Of a DNA stretch of 64,000 nucleotides, positions 42,867 through 52,274 are shown one piece after another; the first letter of the stretch is position 1, and each line of letters starts with the position of its first letter. The notes below the pieces were generated by a model. The model was not told where the DNA came from and searched no databases. It saw only the letters and a program-made list of their open reading frames with translations. Origin of the DNA: Exiguobacterium undae DSM 14481. Its GTDB lineage: Bacteria > Bacillota > Bacilli > Exiguobacteriales > Exiguobacteriaceae. The stretch is taken from positions 1,908,398-1,972,397 of the forward strand of contig NZ_KK211187.1 in the NCBI RefSeq assembly GCF_000620805.1. The letters are read 5' to 3'. Both the position numbers and the translations under genes were made by a program.

Positions 42867-42908
42867 AAAAGAAGAGTTGACGCTATAATGTGCGCCAACT
42901 CTTCTTTC
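42867..42908 (-). terminator. Intrinsic terminator after the NUDIX gene
   Basis: Stem agaagagttg-gcgc and complement with a 9-base loop; T-run TTCTTTTGG on the minus strand. Confidence 0.7.
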
Positions 42909-42910
42909 TA

Positions 42911-43381
42911 TTAAGACGTTTTCTCATTGTCCCGGAATAACCGATCCCACTTCCCTGCTTCAAGCATCGTCTGCAACTGAACGGGATAGAGGGTGACCGT
43001 CGATAACTCCTCCAGCGGAATAAACCGGTAAACTAATTCTTGTCCTTCCACCCCAAAAAATTCTTCGGACGTTACCGTCATCTCATCCAACACGGTGACT
43101 TCATAATAAAAGCCGACTTCATGGAAAGAAACTTCATCGTATGTAAAAAAGTTTTCGTGAACCGATAGAAAACGGCTGACCTCTGCCGCAAGACCCAACT
43201 CTTCTTTGATTTCGCGGATGACCGCCGCTTCCCCGGGCTCCATCAAACGAATCCGTCCACCCGGCAATGCCCAAAAATCATCCCGGACATTTCGATGAAT
43301 CAACAGATGCCCGTCCTTAATGATCACAGCAGCTGCACGGTGGTTAAATCGTTGGTTCTCCACTCTGAAATTGATATCCAT
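42911..43381 (-). CDS. NUDIX hydrolase
   Basis: 156 residues. Complete NUDIX box from Gly42 to Leu64 (Glu48, Arg56-Glu57, Glu60-Glu61) after FWALPGG. Hydrolyses a nucleoside-diphosphate-linked substrate; specificity cannot be read. Monocistronic. Confidence 0.88.
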   Translation of the reverse strand: MDINFRVENQRFNHRAAAVIIKDGHLLIHRNVRDDFWALPGGRIRLMEPGEAAVIREIKEELGLAAEVSRFLSVHENFFTYDEVSFHEVGFYYEVTVLDEMTVTSEEFFGVEGQELVYRFIPLEELSTVTLYPVQLQTMLEAGKWDRLFRDNEKTS

Positions 43382-43735
43382 CGTTTTTCACTCCTTATTT
43401 TTTTGCTATCGACCCATACTTTTTCACATTTTCCCATATTCCTGAATATTTCAAGATACACGTTTTTTGTTACAAACGAATAGACTGGTATGCCTGCATT
43501 TCAGAATTATCCCAAACAAAAGATTACAATATAACTTATTTGAGTATAATTCAGAAATCAAACTGAAATGTTATTTTCAAAACATCCGATGCTATACTCG
43601 GTTTATTCAATTCACCACTACAACGCAGTATTCATATACAGCCTACACATATACGTCATATCCAACAGACAGACCGTGATCTGTCATCCACTTTCATCAA
43701 CCGTCACTTTTTTCAACATCAGGAGGAATTACAAC
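43382..43735. promoter_or_regulatory. AT-rich divergent intergenic region (NUDIX / M23 gene)
   Basis: 354 bases. A TATAAT at 43545-43550 with ATTACA 16 bases upstream is a candidate plus-strand promoter for the M23 gene, giving a leader of about 180 bases; a small hairpin ttcag/ctgaa follows it. No clear promoter for the NUDIX gene was found and no coding potential is evident. Confidence 0.35.
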
Positions 43736-44470
43736 ATGAAACGTATTTTGACAACAGTAACAATGAGCGCACTCGTCGTTTCGGGATTCGCAAGTACGGG
43801 TACAGGTAAAGTTGAAGCTGCTAGTTCTTCTTCTTATAAAGTAAAGATCATGGCAGACGGATTACGTGTCCGGACAGGCCCTTCGACTAACTACAAAATC
43901 GTCGCTGGCGTCAACGCTGGTCAAACGTTTAAGTATTACGGCAAAACAGGCAACTGGACTAAAATTTCGTACGGCGGCAAGAAACGCTATGTTTACTCAG
44001 GTTATGTAAAACGTTACAGCACAGGGAAAAAGGCAACAGCTAAAAAAGCATCGTTCTCAACAGGCTTCCTGCGTCCGACGAGCGGATCCATCTCACAAGG
44101 ATACGGAAGTGCAAGCGGCCGCTACGGATACACGTTCCATAACGGCATCGATATCGCAGCAGCGACAGGGACAACGGTCCGTGCAACTGCTTCCGGTAAA
44201 GTAATCAAGTCCGGCTACCAAGGTGCATACGGCAACTATGTCATGATGACACATAAAGTGAACGGTCTTACGTACACAAGTGTCTATGCCCACCTCAGCA
44301 GTCGCTCGGTCTACGCCGGTCAATCGATTGCAAAAGGTACAAAAATCGGAAACGTCGGCAGCACCGGAAACTCAACGGGTTCACACCTTCACTTTGAACT
44401 TCACCGTGGTGGTTACGTCTACAGTGGCTCTTCGGCTGCAAACAGCATCAACCCGCTTAACGTCTTATAA
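43736..44470 (+). CDS. Secreted SH3b-M23 peptidoglycan endopeptidase
   Basis: 244 residues from the ATG at 43736 (AGGAGG upstream); longer readings lack an RBS and the signal peptide. Signal peptide 1-29, one bacterial SH3 domain (about 33-95: VKIMADGLRVRTGPSTNYKI), then a LytM/M23 domain with zinc ligands H135/D139 (HNGID), H219 (HLHFE) and catalytic H186 (YAHL). Cuts peptide cross-links in the wall. Closely related to the next gene. Confidence 0.9.
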   Translation: MKRILTTVTMSALVVSGFASTGTGKVEAASSSSYKVKIMADGLRVRTGPSTNYKIVAGVNAGQTFKYYGKTGNWTKISYGGKKRYVYSGYVKRYSTGKKATAKKASFSTGFLRPTSGSISQGYGSASGRYGYTFHNGIDIAAATGTTVRATASGKVIKSGYQGAYGNYVMMTHKVNGLTYTSVYAHLSSRSVYAGQSIAKGTKIGNVGSTGNSTGSHLHFELHRGGYVYSGSSAANSINPLNVL

Positions 44471-44478
44471 GCACAACG

Positions 44479-44513
44479 TCGGACACTCGATATCGGGTGT
44501 CCGTTTTTTTAAA
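44479..44513 (+). terminator. Intrinsic terminator
   Basis: 8-bp stem cggacact/ggtgtccg with a TTTTTTT run. Confidence 0.7.
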
Positions 44514-44855
44514 CCTTTTTTAAAATAGATCGTTTGAAATAAACTCATCCTAGTTATTGGGAAATTCAGCATACCATAATGAAACAAACATTTCTGTTCT
44601 CTTTTAACGAAAAATCAACTCTCGTCAGCTCCAGACCCCTTTTTCACCTTCATTTCAAAAGAGGATTATTTTACCATTTAAAGTAAATAATCATTTTTGA
44701 ATCAATAAAATATAAAATTATGAAACACTATAGAAATAATATTGTAATATTTAAACATTTTGACAAATGGTACACTCATCTAAGAAATTCCTATAGTGAT
44801 ATTACATAGAACACACTGATCGCAGCCCTACAGATTTAAAGGAGGATTTACTGAA
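44514..44855. promoter_or_regulatory. AT-rich intergenic region before the second M23 gene
   Basis: About 340 bases. Contains TTGACA at 44760-44765 as a -35 candidate without a good -10, and a 12-base inverted repeat (cactatagaaat at 44726-44737; attcctatagtg at 44787-44798; one mismatch) that straddles it. No coding potential seen. Confidence 0.35.
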
Positions 44856-45788
44856 TTGAAGAAATTATTTACTACGCTGACGGTCTCAGCCATCGCCGTC
44901 GCCGGATTTTCTACATATGCTGTTCCAAAAGCAGATGCCGCAACGTTTTATAAAGTCAAAGTCATGGAAGACGGGCTTCGTGCACGGACCGGTCCAGCAA
45001 CGACATACGGTGTCATCACAGGTCTCGATAAAGGAGATACGTATAAATATTTAGGACGTACGGGGAACTGGACAAAAATTCTCTACGGTTCGAAAAAAGT
45101 ATACGTCTCTTCTACATATGTCAAAAAGTATTCCGTCACGACTTCCTACAAAATCAAGGTCATGGTCGATAACTTACGTGTTCGCAGCAGTTCTTCGACG
45201 AGCAGCCAACAGGTCGGAACCGTCAACAGTGGGCAAACGTTCCGTTATCTCGGCCGGACGGGTGACTGGATCAAGTTTTTATACAACGGGGACAAACGGT
45301 TTGTTCACGCCGACTATGTCAAAAAGTACACTGTCACCAGTTTAACGAAGTCGTCCGGCGGTGCTACAAAAGCGTCCAACGATTTCATTACGCCGACGAG
45401 CGGTCCGATTACACAAGGATATGGAAAAGCCAGTGGTGTGTATGGTTACACATTCCATAACGGCATCGATTACGGCGCACCGAAAGGCACACCGGTCTAT
45501 GCGACAGCGGCCGGTAAAGTCATCACATCGCAATATAAAGGCGCATACGGCAATTACATCATGGTCAAACATACGATTGACGGTGCCTCGTTCACGAGTC
45601 TCTATGCCCACTTGAACAGCCGTTCGGTTTCCGTCGGACAATCGGTCTCTAAAGGTCAAGTTCTTGGAACGGTCGGCGCAACAGGTAACGCGTTCGGTAC
45701 GCACCTTCACTTCGAACTTCACCGCGGGACATACGTCTACAGTGCGACATCTGCCGCAAGCAGTGTCAATCCCCTCAACTATTTATAA
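44856..45788 (+). CDS. Secreted M23 endopeptidase with two SH3b domains
   Basis: 310 residues from a TTG at 44856 (GGAGG ten bases upstream). Signal peptide 1-29, SH3b repeats at about 33-92 and 98-157, short linker, M23 domain with H201/D205 (HNGID), YAHL and HLHFE. Paralogue of the gene before it, with one extra SH3b. Differences in wall-binding repeats suggest different targeting. Confidence 0.9.
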   Translation: MKKLFTTLTVSAIAVAGFSTYAVPKADAATFYKVKVMEDGLRARTGPATTYGVITGLDKGDTYKYLGRTGNWTKILYGSKKVYVSSTYVKKYSVTTSYKIKVMVDNLRVRSSSSTSSQQVGTVNSGQTFRYLGRTGDWIKFLYNGDKRFVHADYVKKYTVTSLTKSSGGATKASNDFITPTSGPITQGYGKASGVYGYTFHNGIDYGAPKGTPVYATAAGKVITSQYKGAYGNYIMVKHTIDGASFTSLYAHLNSRSVSVGQSVSKGQVLGTVGATGNAFGTHLHFELHRGTYVYSATSAASSVNPLNYL

Positions 45789-45791
45789 GCC

Positions 45792-45826
45792 AAAGGACCT
45801 GACGCTTCCGCTCAGGTCCTTTTTTA
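45792..45826 (+). terminator. Intrinsic terminator
   Basis: 10-bp stem aaggacctga and complement, then TTTTTT; also usable by the converging oxidoreductase gene. Confidence 0.75.
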
Positions 45827-45829
45827 GAT

Positions 45830-46954
45830 TCATAACACCGCTGTTACAATCGCTCTTGCTGCGACCTGTCCACCGTAGATGGATCGTGCGAACGGACCCA
45901 CCGTTAAATCGGCAAGACTTCCTGTCGCATAGAGTCCTTCCCCCCACTCAAACGTCTCCTCATTCAAGACGGGAGTTCCGCACGGAGATAATGGCAAGTC
46001 AAACTGTCGTTGGACGCTTTCGAGCCAGGAACCTTGAATCGTCAACGGTCGAATTCCGGTCGCACACACGATGGTCTTCCCTTTCAGATCCGTTCCGTCC
46101 GTCAGCATCACACCACCAGTCGTCTGTTGCTTGACCTCACCGATTTGATGAATGACGTGACCGCTTCGAATGAGATGACGCATCCGCTGGATCAATTCCT
46201 GTGGTGCGGTCCCCGGTTTCCGTTCAGCTGCAATCAGCTGTCTCCGTTCACGCAGTGACAGCGATTTGAATGAGGTCAGTCCTTTAGGTCCCATGAATTT
46301 CCGATCCGCGTCAAAGGCACTTTGCTCCAGCGAACGTTTCGTAATCAACGTTACTTGTCCCGGAAACTTTTTGGCACAACGGATTGTATAATGAATGGCG
46401 CTGATTCCTCCCCCGATGACAAGAACAGGTGGTGTTTCTTCACGTTCTTCGAAGACATGTTGCGTAGCATCCGCCCAGTCCGGGAGATGAAGACGTTCCG
46501 ACTGCCCTAAAGCCAAGACGACCCGCTTCGCTTGAAAGGTCCGGTTTGACGTCTTGATCTGCCAGTACTCTCCTGATTTGCTTAATCCTGATACGTCCTC
46601 TTGAAACCAGCTCTCATCAGCCCCATTTTGTTTTGCCAACTGTATCGCATGGTCGTTGAACAGTTCCAGTGAAGGACGACCATATGTATCTTTAAAGGCT
46701 TGAGACGTATACTCTTGTTCATCGGCAAATCGGCGCAAGCTCGTTGGATTTGTCGATGTATGGTGCACACGTGTCGAACGCAGATAAGGCATCTCAATTC
46801 GTGCCGTCTGTCGTTGCCAGTTCGCTAACGGCATCGCATGTCGATCGATGATGGCGATGTTTTTTTGTTTGACGCCACGTTCAAGTAAAGCATGGAATAC
46901 GGTCATCCCGTGGACTCCTCCACCGATGATAAGCCATTCGTATGGTTGGTTCAT
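45830..46954 (-). CDS. FAD/NAD(P)-binding oxidoreductase, N-monooxygenase-like
   Basis: 374 residues. Two Rossmann sites: LIIGGGVHGMTVFHALLERG at the N-terminus for FAD and VLVIGGGISAIHYTIRCAKK near 178 for NAD(P); late ATG motif VCATGIRPL near 293. The order resembles SidA/IucD/PvdA-like flavin monooxygenases and related putative oxidoreductases. It stands alone behind a Zur-type palindrome, so a role in zinc limitation (for example processing a metal-binding small molecule) is inferred; substrate unknown. RBS GGAGG. Confidence 0.7.
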   Translation of the reverse strand: MNQPYEWLIIGGGVHGMTVFHALLERGVKQKNIAIIDRHAMPLANWQRQTARIEMPYLRSTRVHHTSTNPTSLRRFADEQEYTSQAFKDTYGRPSLELFNDHAIQLAKQNGADESWFQEDVSGLSKSGEYWQIKTSNRTFQAKRVVLALGQSERLHLPDWADATQHVFEEREETPPVLVIGGGISAIHYTIRCAKKFPGQVTLITKRSLEQSAFDADRKFMGPKGLTSFKSLSLRERRQLIAAERKPGTAPQELIQRMRHLIRSGHVIHQIGEVKQQTTGGVMLTDGTDLKGKTIVCATGIRPLTIQGSWLESVQRQFDLPLSPCGTPVLNEETFEWGEGLYATGSLADLTVGPFARSIYGGQVAARAIVTAVL

Positions 46955-46966
46955 CTCTAAATCCTC

Positions 46967-47013
46967 CGTTACAGTTATTAAATCGTAATCATTACGCTTT
47001 AATAACTGTAACG
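46967..47013. promoter_or_regulatory. Zur box within a 47-bp palindrome
   Basis: Inverted repeat centred on C46990 with 23-bp arms and one mismatch (46983/46997). The core aaatcgtaatcattacg (46980-46996) matches the Bacillus Zur box (AAATCGTAATNATTACGATTT), not the Fur box. The palindrome abuts the RBS of the oxidoreductase gene; TTGAAT-17-TACAGT upstream is a possible promoter. Confidence 0.75.
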
Positions 47014-47229
47014 ATTTTTGCTCAACAATTCAACCCCTCCTCGCCGGTAAAATGCTTAAACTGCGACAACCATCACGACAGGATTACCCTGATCTATTTT
47101 TGATCGTGAAGTTGAATCACTTAGGACTCCTCCCTCTCTAATCGTAGCCTAGAGGAAGGAATTCAAGTATGATAATACAAAAGAAGACTAAATTGTATGA
47201 ATTTTCTAAATTCGATAGGAGGGTGTTTA

Positions 47230-47661
47230 TTGAACAACATAGACCTTGATTTTTTACTCAACGTCGAAGAATACGAATTGGAATTGGATACGATGGCATT
47301 GAAAGGGAATGACCATTACGCGATCGATATGTACTTTTATGGATCTGAGAATGTAACAAATCTTTTAATAAACGATCCTTCGCGCGACTATTTTTTGATG
47401 CGTTTTGAAAAGTATGCTGTATTCATGGGGACTCTTCAAGAGCATGGAATCCTTGAAGAAGGACTCAGAAATCCCCATCCTGTAGTAAAACTAAAAAAGT
47501 CGGTTTTTGGTGATTTTGCTGAGAAACATATGAAAACAAAGGAAATCTACACAGAACGTGGTGAATTGAATTTATTTGTCATTAGGACGCACGACCAAGA
47601 ATTTTATATTCTTTCTTATAGTGATCCGATGGTCATAAACAATATCGCGAAAAGCGAGTAG
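47230..47661 (+). CDS. Hypothetical protein
   Basis: 143 residues from a TTG at 47230 with GGAGG seven bases upstream (an ATG at 47197 lacks an RBS). Acidic, no signal or membrane segment; DLDFLLNVEEYELELDTMAL near the start and LNLFVIRTHDQEFYILSY near the end. Lower GC than its neighbours. No family recognised. Confidence 0.6.
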   Translation: MNNIDLDFLLNVEEYELELDTMALKGNDHYAIDMYFYGSENVTNLLINDPSRDYFLMRFEKYAVFMGTLQEHGILEEGLRNPHPVVKLKKSVFGDFAEKHMKTKEIYTERGELNLFVIRTHDQEFYILSYSDPMVINNIAKSE

Positions 47662-47692
47662 AAGGATTATGAAAAGTGATGATTTCAGATTG

Positions 47693-47732
47693 AAATGGCC
47701 GATGAACCTATTAAAAGGATCATCGGCCATTT
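47693..47732 (+). terminator. Hairpin after the hypothetical gene
   Basis: Perfect 13-bp stem aaatggccgatga and complement, 14-base loop. T-run is poor, so termination is uncertain. Confidence 0.45.
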
Positions 47733-47829
47733 GATTGATATCGGACGGAAACATATATCCCCTCGACTCCTGTGGAAAGGAAGGGCAATTACTGATTTCA
47801 AAGCTACTCCTGAATCAGACTGGACCGTT

Positions 47830-48942
47830 TTAAGATTTAGCCCGTTTCGCTTGATAGGCTTTCGAATAACGGTCTGCTGCAATGATTGCGTCCGCCACTT
47901 CATCAGCAGTGACATCAAATCCGCTGTGGATCGTCTCCCCGTCTGCCGTCGCCGCCTGTCCGACTTTAAGGATGTCTTCGCGTGACGCATCTTTTAATTT
48001 AACGTCTTCGAGTGTGACCGGCAGACCAAGATCCATATAAAACGCAATATATCGCTCAATCTCTTCTTGCGGATGTTCTTCGAGGGCCAGTTGAACAAGT
48101 GTCCCGAACGCAACCTTTTCACCGTGCGTCAAGTGATGGATGTCCCCGTCGAGTGCCGTGAAGCCGTTATGGATGGCGTGCGCTGCCGCAAGCCCCCCGC
48201 TCTCAAAACCAAGACCGCTCAGCAAGGTGTTCGCTTCGACGACGGCTTCGAGGGCCGGCGTGACGACTTTCGCTTGAACCGACTCGTAGGCGAGGCGTCC
48301 GTGCTCAAACAAGACCTCTTCACACCGTTTCGCGATAGCTTCCGCTGCAATCGTCGGGCGTCCACCGGCCATCGTCGATCCGCCAAACGCAATGACGCTC
48401 CGCACTTCGACCCATGTCGCCAGTGCGTCGGCGATGCCCGAGGCAAAGAAGCGTGCCGGTGCTTCCGAGATCAACTTCGTGTCGACCAGGACAAGATCCG
48501 GATTTTTGTTGTAGAAACGATAACTCTCAAAAATTCCTTCATCAGAATAAATGACCGATAAGGCACTGGTCGGTGCATCAGTCGACGCGATGGTCGGGAC
48601 GATGACGACCGGCAGATGGAGTTCGTCGGAGACGGCTTTCGCTGTATCAAGCGTTTTCCCGCCGCCTACACCCATGACGAACTTAACACCGACGTCTTTC
48701 GCTTGCGTCGCAATCCGTTCGACTTCATGCTTTGAGGCTTCTCCGCTGAAATCCGCTTTTTCGATTTTGATTCCTTCGTTTGAAAATGAAGCTTGGACAC
48801 GTTCCTCGACGATTCCCCAGACGACATCATCCGCGATGACGAGGGCCACGTCACCAATCGGGCTCACGTATGTACCGAGCCGATCAATGACATTTTTTCC
48901 TTGGACGTACTTTGCCGGACTAATGAAAACACGTTCTGACAT
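47830..48942 (-). CDS. gldA: Glycerol dehydrogenase (iron/zinc alcohol dehydrogenase family)
   Basis: 370 residues from the ATG at 48942 (AAAGGATG upstream). NAD-binding [14 protein letters not shown] near 90-103, [18 protein letters not shown] near 115-132, metal ligands in [12 protein letters not shown] and AHAIHNG...[10 protein letters not shown]. Oxidises glycerol to dihydroxyacetone in the cytoplasm. Directly after the petrobactin operon with a gap of about 100 bases; a functional link is not obvious. Confidence 0.9.
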   Translation of the reverse strand: MSERVFISPAKYVQGKNVIDRLGTYVSPIGDVALVIADDVVWGIVEERVQASFSNEGIKIEKADFSGEASKHEVERIATQAKDVGVKFVMGVGGGKTLDTAKAVSDELHLPVVIVPTIASTDAPTSALSVIYSDEGIFESYRFYNKNPDLVLVDTKLISEAPARFFASGIADALATWVEVRSVIAFGGSTMAGGRPTIAAEAIAKRCEEVLFEHGRLAYESVQAKVVTPALEAVVEANTLLSGLGFESGGLAAAHAIHNGFTALDGDIHHLTHGEKVAFGTLVQLALEEHPQEEIERYIAFYMDLGLPVTLEDVKLKDASREDILKVGQAATADGETIHSGFDVTADEVADAIIAADRYSKAYQAKRAKS

Positions 48943-49041
48943 GTTCAACATCCTTTCTTTTTCAACGAGACCATCAACAATGACTTACATTCTATTGCTT
49001 TCCTTTTCGTCCGGTCCTCTAAACTCCTTGAGCCGTGAACA

Positions 49042-49869
49042 TTAGGTGAATTGCAGAACCGGTCGTGCCAAACGTTGACGTACCAATCGTCCGTCCGTCA
49101 CCAATCGTTCATCCGGATTTTCTCCGAACCATTCGAGACTCGCTGTTTTTGCAACCAGTGCCGATTTAAGCTCGTCAAAAAATCGATCGTAATCAACGAT
49201 GCCGTCAAATAACGGCACCATGCCTTCCCGCGAGCCGCTTGCCGCATAGACATTTGCCGGTTCAAAGACGTCGAATTGATCGGCTCGTGCAACCGTCTTC
49301 AAGTGAAGGTGTTCGATGACTGGTTCGAGCCGGCGGTAAGCCGCGACCGGATCGGCACCGGATTCGACGACATGGAGGACGTCGAAGTTCACGCGGCAAG
49401 CCGGATGATTGACCTCGTGCAATAACCGTTCCGTTGACTCGATCGTGTCGGCCGCCGTATTCGGATGGATTTCAAGCAACACCAACTGCTTCGCTTGATC
49501 CAAGACTTTACAGACACCGCTTAATTGATAGACAAGTCGCGCCCGTTCCGCCTCCGTCAATTTTCGACTTGCCTTGTGACCGGCAAAAATCCGGATGCGC
49601 CGGGTTCCGAGCCGCTCGGCGAGGCGAGATAAGGCTTTCGGTTGTTCAAGCAAGACGGACAGCGGAGCGTCAAACGACAGGTAATGGCTGAGCATGCTGA
49701 CATGAACTCCGCTGTTTTGTAACAAGACGAGGTCTGCTTCCTGCAGATGCTTCGCATGAACACCCCAAACATCCATCGCCTCAAACTTGTTTGCTGCGGC
49801 AAACCTCACCAACTCATCGAATGACCGTAGATGATGCCGGTAGCTGATCGTACAAAGTGCGAGTTGCAT
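49042..49869 (-). CDS. asbF: 3-dehydroshikimate dehydratase AsbF
   Basis: 275 residues from the ATG at 49869 (AAGGGG upstream), overlapping asbE by 56 bases. Xylose-isomerase-like TIM barrel with metal ligands Glu133 (LLEIHPNT), Asp163 (NFDVLH), His189 (HLHLKT) and Glu246 (SLEWFG), as in AsbF of the Bacillus cereus group. Makes 3,4-dihydroxybenzoate for petrobactin. Confidence 0.88.
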   Translation of the reverse strand: MQLALCTISYRHHLRSFDELVRFAAANKFEAMDVWGVHAKHLQEADLVLLQNSGVHVSMLSHYLSFDAPLSVLLEQPKALSRLAERLGTRRIRIFAGHKASRKLTEAERARLVYQLSGVCKVLDQAKQLVLLEIHPNTAADTIESTERLLHEVNHPACRVNFDVLHVVESGADPVAAYRRLEPVIEHLHLKTVARADQFDVFEPANVYAASGSREGMVPLFDGIVDYDRFFDELKSALVAKTASLEWFGENPDERLVTDGRLVRQRLARPVLQFT

Positions 49870-50815
49870 CCGTTTCCCCTTCTTTCTGTTGAAATCGGCT
49901 GAACAAATCGACGAGCTGCCGTTTGATATCATCTTCGAGCGTCGTTTGTGCGACGAGCCATTGTTGAATGTCCTGTAAATCTGCCCGATCGCGGGTCATG
50001 CTGTATTTGATCGCCCGGTGTTGAATGATCGTGTATTGATTGACCAATTGCTCGATTTTGTCACACCAGTCGTCAAAATCGGACGCCACTAAATCAATGC
50101 CCAAGCGTTCATAAAAATAGGCAAAGGCATGCTCATAAGCATATTTGCGGATGGCGATGACGGGCAGTTGCTTTAACGCCTCCGGCAACTTTTCCGGTCT
50201 CGCCGCATGGTGTAAGATGACCTGTTCGACCGCTTCCGTCAATGGATGGTGCCGCTTGAGACCGCTCATGAAATACGAGGAGACGGCTTCCGTGTCCGGC
50301 AGTTTGACCTGACTCCCGTCAAACCAAAAGCCGCCGGCGACAGTCGGCTGATCGATCGCCTGAAGAATCCGTGTCCGATCAAATTCGCCTTCATATCGGA
50401 AGTCCGGATCAAGCATCCGCCACCTGTCTTCATCATCCGTCGGTTCGAGCATCACGTAATGCGGAAAGACCTCGTGATGGAATTTGTTCTCCCGCTCCGG
50501 TAACCGGGCGAGGTCGAGCATGACGATGACGGATTGTTCCGGTCGTTTTGTTTTCATGAACTGTTCCAGAACGGTGAGGTTCGCCGCTTTCGAGCGGGAC
50601 GGATCGTACCAGGAATGAACGGTGATTCCATACAATAAGCGGTACCAATCGAGCATCGCTTCATGACTGATATGCGCCGCATGGTGGGACAGGACAAACT
50701 CAGACGTCAATGCAAAGTCAGCGTCCCAGATCCCAAAGTAGTACGGACGATGGTCGGCGTCCGATCGTTTGATCACTTCACACACACAACTGACGAGACA
50801 GTGGACTTTAATCAT
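49814..50815 (-). CDS. asbE: Petrobactin biosynthesis protein AsbE
   Basis: 333 residues, close to the 327 of Bacillus anthracis AsbE, which transfers 3,4-dihydroxybenzoate from the carrier AsbD to spermidine or to the citrate-spermidine intermediate. N-terminal CLVSCVCEVIKRSDADHRPYYFGIWDADF and HHEVFPHYVMLEPTDD are visible, with conserved-looking Cys, His and Asp residues. Assigned from position between asbD and asbF and length; ATG shares its A with the asbD stop (TGATG). Confidence 0.8.
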   Translation of the reverse strand: MIKVHCLVSCVCEVIKRSDADHRPYYFGIWDADFALTSEFVLSHHAAHISHEAMLDWYRLLYGITVHSWYDPSRSKAANLTVLEQFMKTKRPEQSVIVMLDLARLPERENKFHHEVFPHYVMLEPTDDEDRWRMLDPDFRYEGEFDRTRILQAIDQPTVAGGFWFDGSQVKLPDTEAVSSYFMSGLKRHHPLTEAVEQVILHHAARPEKLPEALKQLPVIAIRKYAYEHAFAYFYERLGIDLVASDFDDWCDKIEQLVNQYTIIQHRAIKYSMTRDRADLQDIQQWLVAQTTLEDDIKRQLVDLFSRFQQKEGETDATRTLYDQLPASSTVIR

Positions 50816-51069
50816 CAGACGACCTCCTTTTGTGCCAACGATTGCAGCAACTGATCGACCGTCATCTGCGGCAGTTGAGCAAGCTGTTCATCAACCAGGA
50901 CATAGCCGTGTTCGAGCTCTAGATGAACGAGCAATTGCAACAGCCGCATCGAATCCAGCTGGAGGTCGTCCCGAAGCCGTTCGCCTCCCGTCACTGGTTG
51001 TTGCATAGTCACTTCCAGCTGTTCTTCGACAATCTGACAAAATGACGTGTAATCAAGGAGTGGACTCAT
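50815..51069 (-). CDS. asbD: Aryl carrier protein AsbD
   Basis: 84 residues. Acyl-carrier-like with Ser40 in DDLQLDSMRLLQLLVHLE, the phosphopantetheine site. Carries 3,4-dihydroxybenzoate for AsbE. Overlaps asbC by 4 bases (ATGA). Confidence 0.85.
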   Translation of the reverse strand: MSPLLDYTSFCQIVEEQLEVTMQQPVTGGERLRDDLQLDSMRLLQLLVHLELEHGYVLVDEQLAQLPQMTVDQLLQSLAQKEVV

Positions 51070-52274
51070 GACGTCACCCCCAACCGAACGCGACTGACTT
51101 TCCCGTTTGGCAGCTTTTCAATGGCCGGCACAAACGCCCAATCCGACGGACATTGATGGGGTGCAAGCTGTTCCCGACAATAGGTCCGCAACGCGTCTTC
51201 CGTCGCCGAGCTGACGACTTGGACACAAACACGTTCCCCCTGCAGACGGTCCGTCCGCTTGAAGACGACGGCCTCTTCGACAGCATCATGACGGAGTAAT
51301 ACATCCTCAACATCCGCCGGATACACCGACAGACCGGACACATTGATCATTTCGTCAAGACGACTGAAGAACCGCAATTCGCCGGTACTCGTCTGCCCCA
51401 TTAAATCCTTGGTTCCAACCCACTGGTCTCCCGCTTTCACCTTTAACTCAGCCGGCTCGTCGATGGTGCCGGTCTGGATTGTCAGATGCGGCAACGGATA
51501 ACCAATCGCTTGAGCTGATTTCGGAGCAGGATGTAAGGCAATGCAGCCGATTTCCGAACAGCCGTACTGTTGCAACAGATGATCCGTTACATCCCGGATC
51601 GCTTCAAACCAGACGGTCGGCACGGTCATTCCGGAAATCATCACCGCAAACAGCCGTTGCTTAAATTGGCTGAGTAAATAGACCAGTCCCGGTCCGGCAT
51701 ACAAAATGGCAGTCGGATGTGTCTGACAGACGTGTAAAATATGCTTCGGTGACAGGTTTTCCAAGATAATCGGTGTCGCTCCGCGCGCAAGTGTCGCCAA
51801 GACCCCGCAAATCAATCCGAATGAATGCGACGTCGGGCAAGCAACGATGGTGCCGGTCGTCGCTGATAACGGAAAACGTTGACCATAGGCTGCCAGTTCC
51901 TCGTCAATCGAGGCCCACGTCCGGTGAATGACTTTCGCGTCGCCGGTCGTGCCGGAGCTGAACTGAATCAATCCGCCCGGTCGATTCGTTGACGCGGTCA
52001 AACGAATCGGCTGTTGAAAGTCGGCATACACCAAATAATCACATCCCGCCTGTTCCGCGAGACGTCTTGCCCCGGCTTCCGGCAAATCCGGATGGAGCGG
52101 TACGACCGTCCCGTGCATCTGTTTCATATAGAGACAAAACGCGATCCATGCCGCTGTGTCCTTGACGCAGACGGCAACGACCGTCTGTGCGGGATCCGTG
52201 AGCCAGTTGAGTCGACAGACCGGGTGATCGGTCAGCATCTGTTTCGTATAAAACGTGTCTTCAATGTATAACAT
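51066..52274 (-). CDS. asbC: 3,4-dihydroxybenzoate-AMP ligase AsbC
   Basis: 402 residues from the ATG at 52274 (GGAAG upstream). Adenylate-forming enzyme: QFSSGTTGDAKVIHRT (104-119) for the phosphate loop, QQYGCSEIGCIALHP, and the terminal Lys in KLPNGKVSRVRL near 393. Activates 3,4-dihydroxybenzoate and loads AsbD. Overlaps asbB by 14 bases. Confidence 0.87.
   Translation of the reverse strand: MLYIEDTFYTKQMLTDHPVCRLNWLTDPAQTVVAVCVKDTAAWIAFCLYMKQMHGTVVPLHPDLPEAGARRLAEQAGCDYLVYADFQQPIRLTASTNRPGGLIQFSSGTTGDAKVIHRTWASIDEELAAYGQRFPLSATTGTIVACPTSHSFGLICGVLATLARGATPIILENLSPKHILHVCQTHPTAILYAGPGLVYLLSQFKQRLFAVMISGMTVPTVWFEAIRDVTDHLLQQYGCSEIGCIALHPAPKSAQAIGYPLPHLTIQTGTIDEPAELKVKAGDQWVGTKDLMGQTSTGELRFFSRLDEMINVSGLSVYPADVEDVLLRHDAVEEAVVFKRTDRLQGERVCVQVVSSATEDALRTYCREQLAPHQCPSDWAFVPAIEKLPNGKVSRVRLGVTS

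Noticed and set aside
48960-49030. SigB-like GTTTAG-14-AGGAAA before gldA
   Set aside because: One mismatch in each hexamer including the first G of the -10, and no stress link.
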